Part shown: one piece after another, positions 33,292 to 42,699 of the stretch
Layout of the letters: every line of letters starts with the position of its first letter
Numbering within the stretch: the first letter of the stretch is position 1
Assembly: GCF_024518675.1 (NCBI RefSeq)
Contig: NZ_JANIGL010000009.1
Coordinates: 1 to 64,000, forward strand
DNA from: Pseudoalteromonas shioyasakiensis
Lineage (GTDB): Bacteria; Pseudomonadota; Gammaproteobacteria; Enterobacterales; Alteromonadaceae
Reading direction: 5' to 3'
DNA: 64,000 bases
Program-made: the position numbers and the translations under genes
The notes under the pieces: model-generated
What the model was told of the DNA's origin: nothing
Database searches by the model: none
The model's input: only the letters and a program-made list of their open reading frames with translations

Positions 33292-36030
33292 ATGAAATTA
33301 AAACATTTTGCATTATGCGCTATAGCAGCTGCGATAGTGGGTTGTAATAGTGACTCAAAGAACGAAGACAACACACTGGGCTCTATTGCTCTGTCAGGAA
33401 CGGCAGTAATGGGTGAAACACTAAATGTAAGTGTTAGTGATCCTGATGGTATCTCGGGTGATGTTAAATATTATTGGTATGCTGACAACGAAGTCATCGT
33501 GGGGGCGAATAGTGCTTCGTTCACGTTAACTGATACTCAAGTTGGTATGAGCATTACTGCACAAGCTAGCTATACCGATGATGGCGGGATTAATGAATCT
33601 CATGTTACTGACCCTACAGATGATGTAGCAGCCGTGCCTTTTGATGCTACAGTGTTAATTTCAGGTGAGGCTTTAGTTGGCTCTACGTTGACAGCGAATG
33701 TAAGCGATGAAAATGGCTTTGATAGTGAAACAGTTGTATATGAATGGTATGCAGATAACACATTAATTGAAGGTGAAGTACAATCGGAACTCGTGCTTAC
33801 AGAAGCACAGTTTGGTACTATGATCACAGTAAAAGCACTTTTTGAAGATGCAAGAGGCTTCACTGAGTCACCGACTTCAGCAGCAACTTCAGTAGTCGAT
33901 CGTGCCAACTCAGAAGGAATGGTGAGTATTAGTGGTGCACCTGCCGTTGGCAAAACACTAACGGCGGTGATCGAAGATGTCGATGGCGCAACAGGCACAA
34001 TTAACTATCAATGGTTTGCTGATGCAGCCGCTTTGGCCGGTGAAACTGCGAGTGAGTTTGTTGTTAAGCAAGCACAGCTTGGTCAAGTAATCACAGTACA
34101 AGTTACTTACACTGATGATAATGGCTTTGCAGAAGATAACCTATCAGAGCCGACTCAAGCAGTAGCAGATGAGGTAGTTAATATTGAAGGCAGTATTAGC
34201 ATTACTGGGGTTACCCCCCACCTAAATACAGGTGAGCTAACCGCAGAGCTTGATGAGCAAAATGGTGTTGATGAAACCAGCATTACTTACACTTGGTTAG
34301 CTGATGGTGTTGAAATTGCAGGTACGAATAGTAAAACTTTTACGCCTACAGATTATGCGGGTGCTGCTATTTCTGTTAAAGCTATTTATACCGATAACGA
34401 TGGCTTTAGTGAAACAGTTATTGGTGAACTTGATAGTGTGGTTTACTCACAAATCATCAGCGACACTACAGAGCTTTCTAATGCGCTTTCAAGTGGTTTG
34501 GTTGAAGGTTCAGTATTAGGATTGAACTCAGCTGTATACAGTGACCTACCAGAAATCTTAATCACCAGCGCCCTAACAATACGCGCGGTAGAAGGTGAGT
34601 CGCCGATATTCTCGGGCGAATCATGTATTCATGTGGCAAGTGGTGTTGATGGTGCCGCTATTTCAGGCATTACATTTAAAAACTTAAATACTAAAGCCGA
34701 CTCTTTTTGTGAAAATGAAGAAGAAGCGATAGTGTACTCAGAAGGCGATAACTTTGTTTTTTCTCACAATACAATGGACGGGGACGTTGATGTAAGTGAG
34801 CTACACGAAGAAACCCATCACTGGATAGTGCTTAAAGGTAAAGGCGCTTTAGTTGAGCGGAATACTTTTTCTAACCGAAATAATGCTGTCGAAGGCTCAG
34901 TGATTAAAATGGCTTCTTCAAGTACCGACCACACTGTGCAGTATAATTTATTTAGCAACAGCGATAACCCGAATTTTGGCGAATCGAGCTTACTATTATT
35001 AAATGTTGGTAGCACGACAGGTACTGATGCTGCAGATAATTCGAATTTTAAAATTCAATATAACCGTATAGATAATTTTGTTACAGGCCGTCGTTTGATG
35101 CGTGTACAAACTTCAAGTGCAACGATTCAAGGCAATACGATTATTAATGCCAATGGTGGTATTTCATTGGAAGATGGTGGCTTTAATACCGTGAGCGATA
35201 ACATCATTATTCGTACCACGGATATTAATAATACGAGCGATCGACCAAGTGGTGTCATCATGACTCCACTGGGCCATACAGTAACCAATAACTACATCGC
35301 AGGGACTCGCGCAAGTAATAAAGAGGCTGGTGGTATTGTTTTCTCTGCTAACCCTTTCTCACAGGCTGATGGTGGTTTACCAAATGGTGGTAACCAAGCG
35401 GTGTTAGACGCGGCGGGTGACTTTACTTTAAATGTTAGTAACAACACTGTTTTAAACTCTATTCAACCTATCGTATTCAGTACTGAAATAGGCTCAAGAG
35501 CACGTGTTGGCGACTGTGACGAACTAACAGCGACAGATGATCCGGTATTGTATGGGTTAACTAAAAACTTTTTCAAAATTAGCTTTGATGCAAACCTAAT
35601 TGCTAATGGTGTAGGTGAGCAAGATAACGAAGAGCTCGCGCTTACCCAAGGTTATTTCTTAAATCACGATTATACAAGCTCACCCAGTGCTCACGCGTTT
35701 GAGTATGACTGTGATTTGATTAATCACGAGGTTTCAGTGTTCTCAAATAACTATGGCTTTACTGATAGCTATGCATCAGGGGATGTTGAAGATGATTATT
35801 GGGTTGATTTTAGAAAAATGAATGGCAACGGTGAATTTGATTCTGACGGTGCTATTGACCAAAATCCAGCTGCAAATGATAAAGAAGTTCCATTTCTAAT
35901 TACGGCAGCTAACGGCTTAACTGAAACAGATCCAGAAGGTGCTCAAGCTGTTGCAGGGGCAAAAGGGTTGCACTATATCCAAGCTTCAGAAGTGGGCGCT
36001 GGCTCTACTTGGACTGCTGAGCAAGAGTAA
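33292..36030 (+). CDS. PL6-fold (chondroitinase B-like) lipoprotein with four Ig-like repeats; catalytic residues apparently lost
   Basis: A 912-residue lipoprotein (lipobox Cys18, AAIVGC). Residues about 30-400 are four Ig-like repeats, each with a [YW]xWYADN-type strand and GxxITVxAxYTD-like end. The rest is a right-handed beta-helix of polysaccharide lyase family 6. Aligned without gaps to the PL6 core (K-S-x6-GNT ... F/L-R-H-G), the catalytic Lys is Gln606 and the catalytic Arg, 21 residues on, is Glu627; the next His is Asp. Acidic residues before the Lys are replaced by Arg. It may bind rather than cut alginate. Start 33292 is chosen for the signal peptide. Confidence 0.8.
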   Translation: MKLKHFALCAIAAAIVGCNSDSKNEDNTLGSIALSGTAVMGETLNVSVSDPDGISGDVKYYWYADNEVIVGANSASFTLTDTQVGMSITAQASYTDDGGINESHVTDPTDDVAAVPFDATVLISGEALVGSTLTANVSDENGFDSETVVYEWYADNTLIEGEVQSELVLTEAQFGTMITVKALFEDARGFTESPTSAATSVVDRANSEGMVSISGAPAVGKTLTAVIEDVDGATGTINYQWFADAAALAGETASEFVVKQAQLGQVITVQVTYTDDNGFAEDNLSEPTQAVADEVVNIEGSISITGVTPHLNTGELTAELDEQNGVDETSITYTWLADGVEIAGTNSKTFTPTDYAGAAISVKAIYTDNDGFSETVIGELDSVVYSQIISDTTELSNALSSGLVEGSVLGLNSAVYSDLPEILITSALTIRAVEGESPIFSGESCIHVASGVDGAAISGITFKNLNTKADSFCENEEEAIVYSEGDNFVFSHNTMDGDVDVSELHEETHHWIVLKGKGALVERNTFSNRNNAVEGSVIKMASSSTDHTVQYNLFSNSDNPNFGESSLLLLNVGSTTGTDAADNSNFKIQYNRIDNFVTGRRLMRVQTSSATIQGNTIINANGGISLEDGGFNTVSDNIIIRTTDINNTSDRPSGVIMTPLGHTVTNNYIAGTRASNKEAGGIVFSANPFSQADGGLPNGGNQAVLDAAGDFTLNVSNNTVLNSIQPIVFSTEIGSRARVGDCDELTATDDPVLYGLTKNFFKISFDANLIANGVGEQDNEELALTQGYFLNHDYTSSPSAHAFEYDCDLINHEVSVFSNNYGFTDSYASGDVEDDYWVDFRKMNGNGEFDSDGAIDQNPAANDKEVPFLITAANGLTETDPEGAQAVAGAKGLHYIQASEVGAGSTWTAEQE

Positions 36031-36058
36031 CCTCATAAATAATTTTGTATTACTAAAT

Positions 36059-36084
36059 AGGTAGCGAACGCTACCTTTATAATA
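36059..36084 (+). terminator. Intercistronic hairpin between PL6-like gene and TonB receptor
   Basis: AGGTAGC and GCTACCT pair around GAAC (36059-36076), followed by TTTATAATAA. It looks like a leaky terminator; the receptor gene starts 26 bases later with CGGAGAT as ribosome site. Confidence 0.55.
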
Positions 36085-36101
36085 ACAACGGAGATTTCGA
36101 C

Positions 36102-39100
36102 ATGTCGTTGACAACACAGCACACAATAGCAAATGGAGCGCAAGCAGAAGCGCGAAATCAATTTGCTCTTCGTCCAGTTGCTAAGTTAGTTAAAGCAACT
36201 ATTTTTGCAGGTATGGCTGGTTCACTGGCTTTAACTGCGCACGCACAAGAAGCGCCAGAAAATGCGCAAGCTGCTGAAGATGATAATATTGAAATCATCA
36301 GCGTGACAGGCTCGCGTAGAACTATTCAAGATCAGATTGCTATTAAGCGTGAAGCAACAACCGTTGTGGATGGTTTATCTGCGGAAGATATTGGTGATTT
36401 ACCAGCGCTATCAATTGGTGAAGCGCTTGAGTCTATTACGGGTGCTGCTTCGCACCGTGAAAATGGTGGTGCCACAGAAATTACCATTCGTGGCTTAGGC
36501 CCATTTTTAAGTGCCACTCATATTAATGGTCGTGAAGCGACTAACGGTAGTGGTGACCGCTCAGTTAACTTCTCTCAGTTTCCATCTGAGTTAGTTAAAA
36601 AGATTGCGATTTATAAAACCCAAGATGCATCAATGATTGAGGGTGGTGTTGCGGGTGTTATAGCACTTGAAACGGTACAGCCGCTTGATTATGGCAAGCA
36701 ACGTATTCAAGGTGAAGTTAAAGTAAACTACAACCCTGACGAAAGTAATGTTAATAACTCACTACAAAGTGATGTTGGTTTTCGAGGCACATTTAGTTAT
36801 TTAGACCAATTTGAGTTTGATAATGGTCAAGCTTTAGGTGTGTCGTTTGGTGTGCAACGTCAAGATATTAGCCAACCAGAAGGCGAATATCGTAGCTCTA
36901 GCCCTACTGGTTCTTCACTGTGGGCTTGTTTGAATGATCCGACTAACACTAATGAAGGCTTTTACCGTAGTAGTGCGGGTGACTGTGAAGACCAAGTAAA
37001 TGGCAGCAGTAACCAAGGTTACAATACCGAAATCGATCCCGATACAGGTAAAGCAATTAGTGATGGCACACCTTACGCTTGGACCGGGAGTAGCCGAAGC
37101 TTCCGTCAAAATGAAACCTCTGATGAGCGTGATGCATTATTTATGGCGTTCCAATATCAGCCATCTGACGCCTGGGATATTAACTTAGATATCCAATTAT
37201 CAGACCGTATTCAACAAGAAGCACGCCATGATTTAATCTTTTTACAAAAACGTGCTACTCCAGGTGTAACGGGCCCGACGCTGGTTACTAACCAAGCAGG
37301 CGGAATTTTACACTGGGAAGGTGAAGAGCGCATAGAGTCTGCTGGCGAGCAATTCTCTCGAGAAGAAAACTACAAAGGTTACGGTTTAAACGTTGAGTAC
37401 CATGCAACAGACAGACTAACATTAGATTTTGATGTTTCTTACTCACAAACTAAGCGTGAAGAAATTCAAATTTCTAACCGTGGTAGAACCGCCGATCGTC
37501 CTTTCTTTAGCTGGGATATGGGGGAAAGCATTCCTCATTTCACACTAACTGATTTTGATGTGACTGATATTTCGAATTACACCGATAGTTTACGCACGCG
37601 TATAGACCGTGAAAACACGCGTGATAACGAAGTTATTGGCGCACGTGTAGACTTTGACTATAAATTAGAAGGCGATGTATTCACCAGCATTCAAGGTGGT
37701 GTGAGAATGTCTGAGCTTTCATTTATTCAGTACGGTGGTTCACAAGGTAATGGCTCTCGTACTGAGTACACACTTGATGAAACGACAACCGCGGCACTAG
37801 ACGTGTTACAAGGGTGTCAAATTGAGTTCCCTGAATCAGGGTTTTTATCGAGCGTATCAGATGGCGACATTATTACCCAAGTAGATAGCAATGGTAATGT
37901 TGTTGACAGCGGTACGGGTTCATCTTGGGCAACTTACGACAATGTTTGTTTCTCACAAGCGCTTGCTGCTTCTAACGGTGGTGAGTTTGCATACCCAGAG
38001 CTTGAGTATGCTAATGCGGGTACTAAAGATGTCACTGAAGAAACAACCTCAGTTTATTTAATGGCGAATTACGATACCGAGATGTTTGGTAAGTTTATTC
38101 GCGGTAACTTTGGTGTACGTGTTGTTGATACCGATGTTACATCTATCGGCTTTAGAAATACCTTTGAAGTTGTTGCTGATGAGTTAGGTGTGCTGAGCGT
38201 TGTGCCTGGTGACTCATTAGAGCAAATTGAAGGCGGTGGTGGTTACACGGAAGTGCTGCCAAGCTTCAACCTAGTGGTAGATTATAGTGAAGATATTCTA
38301 CTGCGCGGTGGTATTTTCCGCGGTATGTCACGCGCCGATCCAAGTGATATGAGCTATAGCCGCACATTCCAAACCGATGATAATGCAGCGCCTACTACGA
38401 TAGAAGATTTATTTGTTGGTGTTAACGGCTCTGGTAACCCAGATACAAAACCACTAATGTCATGGAACTATGATATTGCGGCTGAATGGTACCCGAATGA
38501 AGATTCAATCGTGTCACTCGGCTTTTACTACAAGCAATTCCAAGGTGGTTTCCAGCAGCAAACCGTGCTTGAAGAGTTTATTATTGATGGTGATAGCTAC
38601 TTGTTACCAATCACTAACTCGGTAACAACGGATAAAAAAAGCGATATTTTTGGTCTTGAAACCTCGGTTGCTTACCGTTGGGATACAGGTATTGGTGTAA
38701 AATTTGGTTATAACTATGCTGATACTGATTACGAGTTTGAAGATAGTAACTATGGTGATACCTTCATTACTGATGTTGATGGTAACACAACTCAGTTAAC
38801 TGAAGGGATTGTTGAGCCAGGCTCTGTACCAGGGTTCTCTGAGCATGTATTTAGTGGTCAGCTTTATTATCAAATTGGTGATTTTGATACCGCGGTTATT
38901 TATAAGTACCGTAGTGAATATTTCCAACCATACACAAGCAATGGTACCCGTTTACGTTATGTTGATGCGGTAGGTGTATGGGAAATGAGAGCGTCTTATA
39001 AAGTGAATAGCCACGTTAAAGTTAAATTGGAAGCAATTAACTTATTTAGCGAGCCTAAATCACAAGATTACTACACCGATGGTAACTTAGGTGAAGTGAA

Positions 39101-39146
39101 CAGCTACGGCCCGCGTTTATTCGCTGGTGTATCGTTTAAGTTCTAA
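36102..39146 (+). CDS. TonB-dependent receptor, probable alginate oligosaccharide uptake
   Basis: A 1014-residue outer-membrane receptor. A long N-terminal extension precedes the signal hydrophobic core (about 30-47, cleavage near AHA). Then come a TonB-box-like IEIISVTGSRR, a plug domain (ALSIGEALESITGA, EITIRGLGP, NGREATNGSGDR) and a beta-barrel ending in GVSFKF. The plug wording matches the TIGR01782-type carbohydrate receptors of Alteromonadales. With the upstream PL6-like lipoprotein it probably forms the outer-membrane capture and import step of the island. Confidence 0.9.
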   Translation: MSLTTQHTIANGAQAEARNQFALRPVAKLVKATIFAGMAGSLALTAHAQEAPENAQAAEDDNIEIISVTGSRRTIQDQIAIKREATTVVDGLSAEDIGDLPALSIGEALESITGAASHRENGGATEITIRGLGPFLSATHINGREATNGSGDRSVNFSQFPSELVKKIAIYKTQDASMIEGGVAGVIALETVQPLDYGKQRIQGEVKVNYNPDESNVNNSLQSDVGFRGTFSYLDQFEFDNGQALGVSFGVQRQDISQPEGEYRSSSPTGSSLWACLNDPTNTNEGFYRSSAGDCEDQVNGSSNQGYNTEIDPDTGKAISDGTPYAWTGSSRSFRQNETSDERDALFMAFQYQPSDAWDINLDIQLSDRIQQEARHDLIFLQKRATPGVTGPTLVTNQAGGILHWEGEERIESAGEQFSREENYKGYGLNVEYHATDRLTLDFDVSYSQTKREEIQISNRGRTADRPFFSWDMGESIPHFTLTDFDVTDISNYTDSLRTRIDRENTRDNEVIGARVDFDYKLEGDVFTSIQGGVRMSELSFIQYGGSQGNGSRTEYTLDETTTAALDVLQGCQIEFPESGFLSSVSDGDIITQVDSNGNVVDSGTGSSWATYDNVCFSQALAASNGGEFAYPELEYANAGTKDVTEETTSVYLMANYDTEMFGKFIRGNFGVRVVDTDVTSIGFRNTFEVVADELGVLSVVPGDSLEQIEGGGGYTEVLPSFNLVVDYSEDILLRGGIFRGMSRADPSDMSYSRTFQTDDNAAPTTIEDLFVGVNGSGNPDTKPLMSWNYDIAAEWYPNEDSIVSLGFYYKQFQGGFQQQTVLEEFIIDGDSYLLPITNSVTTDKKSDIFGLETSVAYRWDTGIGVKFGYNYADTDYEFEDSNYGDTFITDVDGNTTQLTEGIVEPGSVPGFSEHVFSGQLYYQIGDFDTAVIYKYRSEYFQPYTSNGTRLRYVDAVGVWEMRASYKVNSHVKVKLEAINLFSEPKSQDYYTDGNLGEVNSYGPRLFAGVSFKF

Positions 39147-39161
39147 GCTTAGCTGGAACAC

Positions 39162-39189
39162 AAAAGGCGGGATTCATTCCCGCCTTTTT
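39162..39189. terminator. Bidirectional terminator between the TonB receptor and dolP
   Basis: AAAAGGCGGGA and TCCCGCCTTTTT form a strong stem around TTCAT, with A run on one side and T run on the other; it can end both convergent transcripts. Confidence 0.9.
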
Positions 39190-39221
39190 AGTTTTAAAGC
39201 TCAGCGCTCTAATAAATAACC

Positions 39222-39788
39222 TTATAAATACTCGAATACTTTTATAACCCGCTCAACACCAGACACATTACGAGCAACCTCAACCGCTTTGTTAGCCTCG
39301 GCATCTGTTACTAAGCCCATTAAAAATACTTCGCCATTTTCGGTAATGACTTTAATATTATTACTGCTTATATTATTAGTGGTCAGTAATTGGGTTTTTA
39401 CTTTAGAGGTTAGCCAAGAGTCATGAGTTTTAGTGCTCATACTGATATTAGAGCCAATACGAATTTGGTTATGAATTTTGCGAATGCCGTCAATATCCGC
39501 TATGGCATTTTGCGCTTCGTCTTTCATTTCTTGATTGGCAACTTGACCAATTAACAACACAATACCATTCACACTAATCGCATTTAGGTTAGCATGCTCT
39601 TTTAAGCGCTCTACCTCATTGATAGCGATACCGCTTTTAATTTCAATGTTATTATCGTCTATTTGCGAGCCTAAAGTACGGCGATCGTTTGCAGCTGTAA
39701 CAGCACCTGCGGTACCTGCTACAACAGCAGCGGCACAGCCTTGTAATAATAAAACTGTACCCATAACTATAAGAGACTGCTTGAACAT
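39222..39788 (-). CDS. dolP: Outer-membrane BON-domain lipoprotein DolP
   Basis: A 188-residue lipoprotein (Cys18 in LLQGCAAAVVAG) with two BON domains: NLNAISVNGIVLLIGQV (about 68-84) and NIKVITENGEVFLMGLV (about 143-159). DolP (YraP) binds anionic phospholipids and supports outer-membrane integrity at division sites. It is the last gene of lpoA-yraN-diaA-dolP; its ATG touches the diaA stop, and GGAAGAAAG is the ribosome site. Confidence 0.93.
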   Translation of the reverse strand: MFKQSLIVMGTVLLLQGCAAAVVAGTAGAVTAANDRRTLGSQIDDNNIEIKSGIAINEVERLKEHANLNAISVNGIVLLIGQVANQEMKDEAQNAIADIDGIRKIHNQIRIGSNISMSTKTHDSWLTSKVKTQLLTTNNISSNNIKVITENGEVFLMGLVTDAEANKAVEVARNVSGVERVIKVFEYL

Positions 39789-40375
39789 TAACTTTCTTCC
39801 TGTGGAAATAGGGTTAAATCGATAAGTTCACTTAAGCAGTGAAGATTGACTAAGTGAGACTCAATAATACGACTAGGGCGTTTAGAAGGAACGCGTATCT
39901 CTACGTCATTGGCGCCTAACAGGCCAACGAGTTCGCCACCATCATCACCCACCATTACTATGACTTTCATGTCTTTGGTCAGTGCAGCTTCCACTGCTGA
40001 AATGATGTTTTTTTCGTTGCCGTTGCTGGCTAATACCAGTAGTAAATCACCCTGCTGCGCAAAGGCACGAATTTGTCGTGCAAATGTTTCGTGATCATCA
40101 CTTTGGTTGCTTTGCCCTAAATTTATGTTCTCTTGCGATAAAGCAATTGCAGGCAGGCAAGGGCGCTCAGTTTCGTAAAAGTTGATCAGTACGCCAGCCA
40201 TGTGTTGTGCAAGCATATGACAGCTTGCCGTACCGCAGCAAATTAGCTTATTACCGTTAATAAGGCTCTGTGCAATGGTAAAAGCCGCAGCTTCTAAAGC
40301 GCTTGGTAATACTTCGCCAGCGGCAATTTGCACTTGAATGCTTTCTGTAAAAATCTCTTTTATAGTATCTTGCAT
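39788..40375 (-). CDS. diaA: SIS-domain DnaA initiator-associating protein DiaA
   Basis: A 195-residue SIS-domain protein in the conserved position between yraN and dolP. The phosphosugar-binding-like loops CGTASCHMLAQHMAG and VLASNGNEKNI are seen; in the E. coli protein the homotetramer binds DnaA and promotes initiation at oriC. The very similar GmhA (heptose isomerase) is an alternative, but gene order favours DiaA. Confidence 0.9.
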   Translation of the reverse strand: MQDTIKEIFTESIQVQIAAGEVLPSALEAAAFTIAQSLINGNKLICCGTASCHMLAQHMAGVLINFYETERPCLPAIALSQENINLGQSNQSDDHETFARQIRAFAQQGDLLLVLASNGNEKNIISAVEAALTKDMKVIVMVGDDGGELVGLLGANDVEIRVPSKRPSRIIESHLVNLHCLSELIDLTLFPQEES

Positions 40376-40376
40376 A

Positions 40377-40748
40377 TTAGAATACGTTTTTTATCCAATT
40401 AAGTTGTTGTGCGCTGTCGCCTGTTATAGCAACAAAGTCGATTCTTAGCGCTTGATTTGTTAGCTTCTTTGCTGCCAAATAATGATATATTGTACGCTTT
40501 AAGCGCTGTTGCTTTTGTTTGCCTAGGGCATGCATTGCACCACCTTTGGCATTGCTCGCGCGAAATTTAACTTCAACAAATACCAGCGTATCGCCGTCAC
40601 GCATTATCACATCAAGCTCACCATAGGGGCAGTTATAGTTGCGCTCTAGCGGGATTAACCCTTGTTGCTGCAAATACTTCTGCGCTTGCAGCTCATAGTA
40701 CTGCCCTTTTTCTCGGCTATTTTGCCACAGTTGTTTGAACCACGACAT
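40377..40748 (-). CDS. yraN: YraN family (UPF0102) endonuclease-like protein
   Basis: A 123-residue protein with the restriction-endonuclease-like core of the family: RNYNCPYGELDVIMRDGD and LVFVEVKFR, giving the Glu-x-Asp ... Glu-x-Lys arrangement of PD-(D/E)xK nucleases. Activity is not established for the family. It lies between lpoA and diaA, only one base before diaA. GATAAGGATG precedes the ATG. Confidence 0.92.
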   Translation of the reverse strand: MSWFKQLWQNSREKGQYYELQAQKYLQQQGLIPLERNYNCPYGELDVIMRDGDTLVFVEVKFRASNAKGGAMHALGKQKQQRLKRTIYHYLAAKKLTNQALRIDFVAITGDSAQQLNWIKNVF

Positions 40749-40772
40749 GACACATCCTTGTCTTATTGTTAA

Positions 40773-42638
40773 TTATTCAGCCGCAGCGGTTTGCATAAAT
40801 AATGGTACCGGAGCCTGAGTTTTTAGCTGTACGGGTTTAATTTGTTTATTTTTATACTGCGCCCAATTCAGCTGACGGTTTATCTGGCCATCACTGGTAA
40901 TACTTAATTGACCCGTTAAACCCGTATATTGCCTACCTGGGATCATACTGAGCTGAGTAATATCATTGAGCATAGCAACAGAGTCATACGCCATAGCAAA
41001 TAACCGTTGGCTAATATCTACTTGCTCTGGCCAAAGCGAATTATATTGCTGGCGTAAGGTTTGGTTTGCCACTTGTGCACTTAGCATCCAAGGTAACTCA
41101 GTGAAATATAAACCATCTAAGTCACCTTTATCGGTTCTATCGATTTGCTTACTATGGCTTTTAGAGCTGGCATACAGTGGAATACGCTCTGCAAAAGTAC
41201 TCACATTGACGTCTAAATAAGGTTTGATTAAACGAGTCTCTATGGCATCACCCAAAATGTAAATAACATCTACATCACGGCGTGAGCGAGTCTCACTTTC
41301 CACTTCTTGCTTAAATAGTGATTTAACGGTTGCAATACGCTCTTTTGACTTATCAACTTCAAGCAAACCTGCAATAGTTGTAGGCATGTCTTTTTTACTG
41401 GTATATAAGCCTATTTGAGGCTTGGTTTCACTGTAACGTTGCCACTGCATATTAAAATAATCAACTAAACGTTGGCCAGCACTACTGTTTGGCGCAAGTA
41501 GCATGGGCTTTTGGTAGCCTTGAGCTAAAAAATGCTCAAGAGCTTGTTGCACTTCATGTTCTGGCTTTAGAGCAAAAAAGAAATGTTGCCCAGAAGTGCG
41601 CTGTCCTTCAAATGAATTTAAATGTAGCGCAGGGTAATCGATTAAAGTTTGCTCTGTGGCTAGCTTATCAATATTTGCTTTGAGCAAAGGGCCAATAACA
41701 AAGTTAGGTTTTAGCTCTGCAAGCTTGGCTTCTAACTCAGTGGTTGTTAGCATTTCATCTAGGAAAACTGTCTCGGCGATGTTGCTTCTGTCTAGAGCAG
41801 CCATAACCCCTGCTTTTATGGCATCGCCTAAGCGTTCATTCGCACCTGATTGTGGTAACAGTACAACTAAGCGTTCAATATTTATTGGTTCAATAGCGAT
41901 AAGCTCAGCGGCTCTTTTTGGCAGGACTGCCATCGCCGGATGAGTTGGGTAACGACGTTGCCAATTATTTATGGCTTGGTCTAATTCAACTGGTGCACCT
42001 AAATAAACTTGGTGGTATAAAGCTAGATTGACCCAGCCTTGCTGTACCACCGAGCCACGATTAAAGCGCTCTAATGCATAAGATGAAAGTTGTTGTAAGT
42101 TTTGCCAAAGGGCTTTATTGAGATCAGGGATGGTTAAGCCATTTTTACTAGCGGTCTCTGATGCTCTAAAAAAGTAAGGAGCGGCTTGTTTGGGTAAATT
42201 TTGTGAAGCATAGATACTTGCGGTTAAATACTGATGCCAAGCAAAATGCTCAGGTTGTGTTAATTGGTTATTTAAACTGGCAAGCATTTCCAGCGCTAAG
42301 GTATTTTTACTCTGCTGCTTTTGTGCAAACGCGGTATAGAGTTTATTTTGCACTTGATCAACCGATGGCGTTTGTTCAAGCTCAGTACATATTTGTTCCA
42401 GTAGTGGCCAACGTTGCTCTTCTATAGCTGCATCACGCGCACTGTAAAGTAACTGAATTTTATCTGCACCTTGGCGATTTAACGCAAGTTGGTACATTGA
42501 TTGTGCATCAGTCGCTTGAATTTGTGCCGTACTATTAGCTGAACTGAGATTTTCAGTGGTTTTAGTCGGTTTTTCGGTTGTACTACAGGCCGATAACCCT
42601 GACAATATAATTAATAGACTAACAAGTTTAAGTCGCAC
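40773..42638 (-). CDS. lpoA: Penicillin-binding protein activator LpoA
   Basis: A 621-residue outer-membrane lipoprotein (lipobox LSACS, Cys18) needed in E. coli for PBP1A function. The N-terminal half is TPR-like helical; the C-terminal half is a periplasmic-binding-protein fold, with IERLVVLLPQSGANERLGDAIKAG at the junction (shown piece: VVLLPQSGANERLG). It is divergent from rsmI and heads the lpoA-yraN-diaA-dolP operon, exactly as in enterobacteria. Confidence 0.94.
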   Translation of the reverse strand: MRLKLVSLLIILSGLSACSTTEKPTKTTENLSSANSTAQIQATDAQSMYQLALNRQGADKIQLLYSARDAAIEEQRWPLLEQICTELEQTPSVDQVQNKLYTAFAQKQQSKNTLALEMLASLNNQLTQPEHFAWHQYLTASIYASQNLPKQAAPYFFRASETASKNGLTIPDLNKALWQNLQQLSSYALERFNRGSVVQQGWVNLALYHQVYLGAPVELDQAINNWQRRYPTHPAMAVLPKRAAELIAIEPINIERLVVLLPQSGANERLGDAIKAGVMAALDRSNIAETVFLDEMLTTTELEAKLAELKPNFVIGPLLKANIDKLATEQTLIDYPALHLNSFEGQRTSGQHFFFALKPEHEVQQALEHFLAQGYQKPMLLAPNSSAGQRLVDYFNMQWQRYSETKPQIGLYTSKKDMPTTIAGLLEVDKSKERIATVKSLFKQEVESETRSRRDVDVIYILGDAIETRLIKPYLDVNVSTFAERIPLYASSKSHSKQIDRTDKGDLDGLYFTELPWMLSAQVANQTLRQQYNSLWPEQVDISQRLFAMAYDSVAMLNDITQLSMIPGRQYTGLTGQLSITSDGQINRQLNWAQYKNKQIKPVQLKTQAPVPLFMQTAAAE

Positions 42639-42699
42639 AATGATTTCCCAATACGTTAACGCGATTTGCTTATATTACTGACTGACGCAGGAGACCTCA

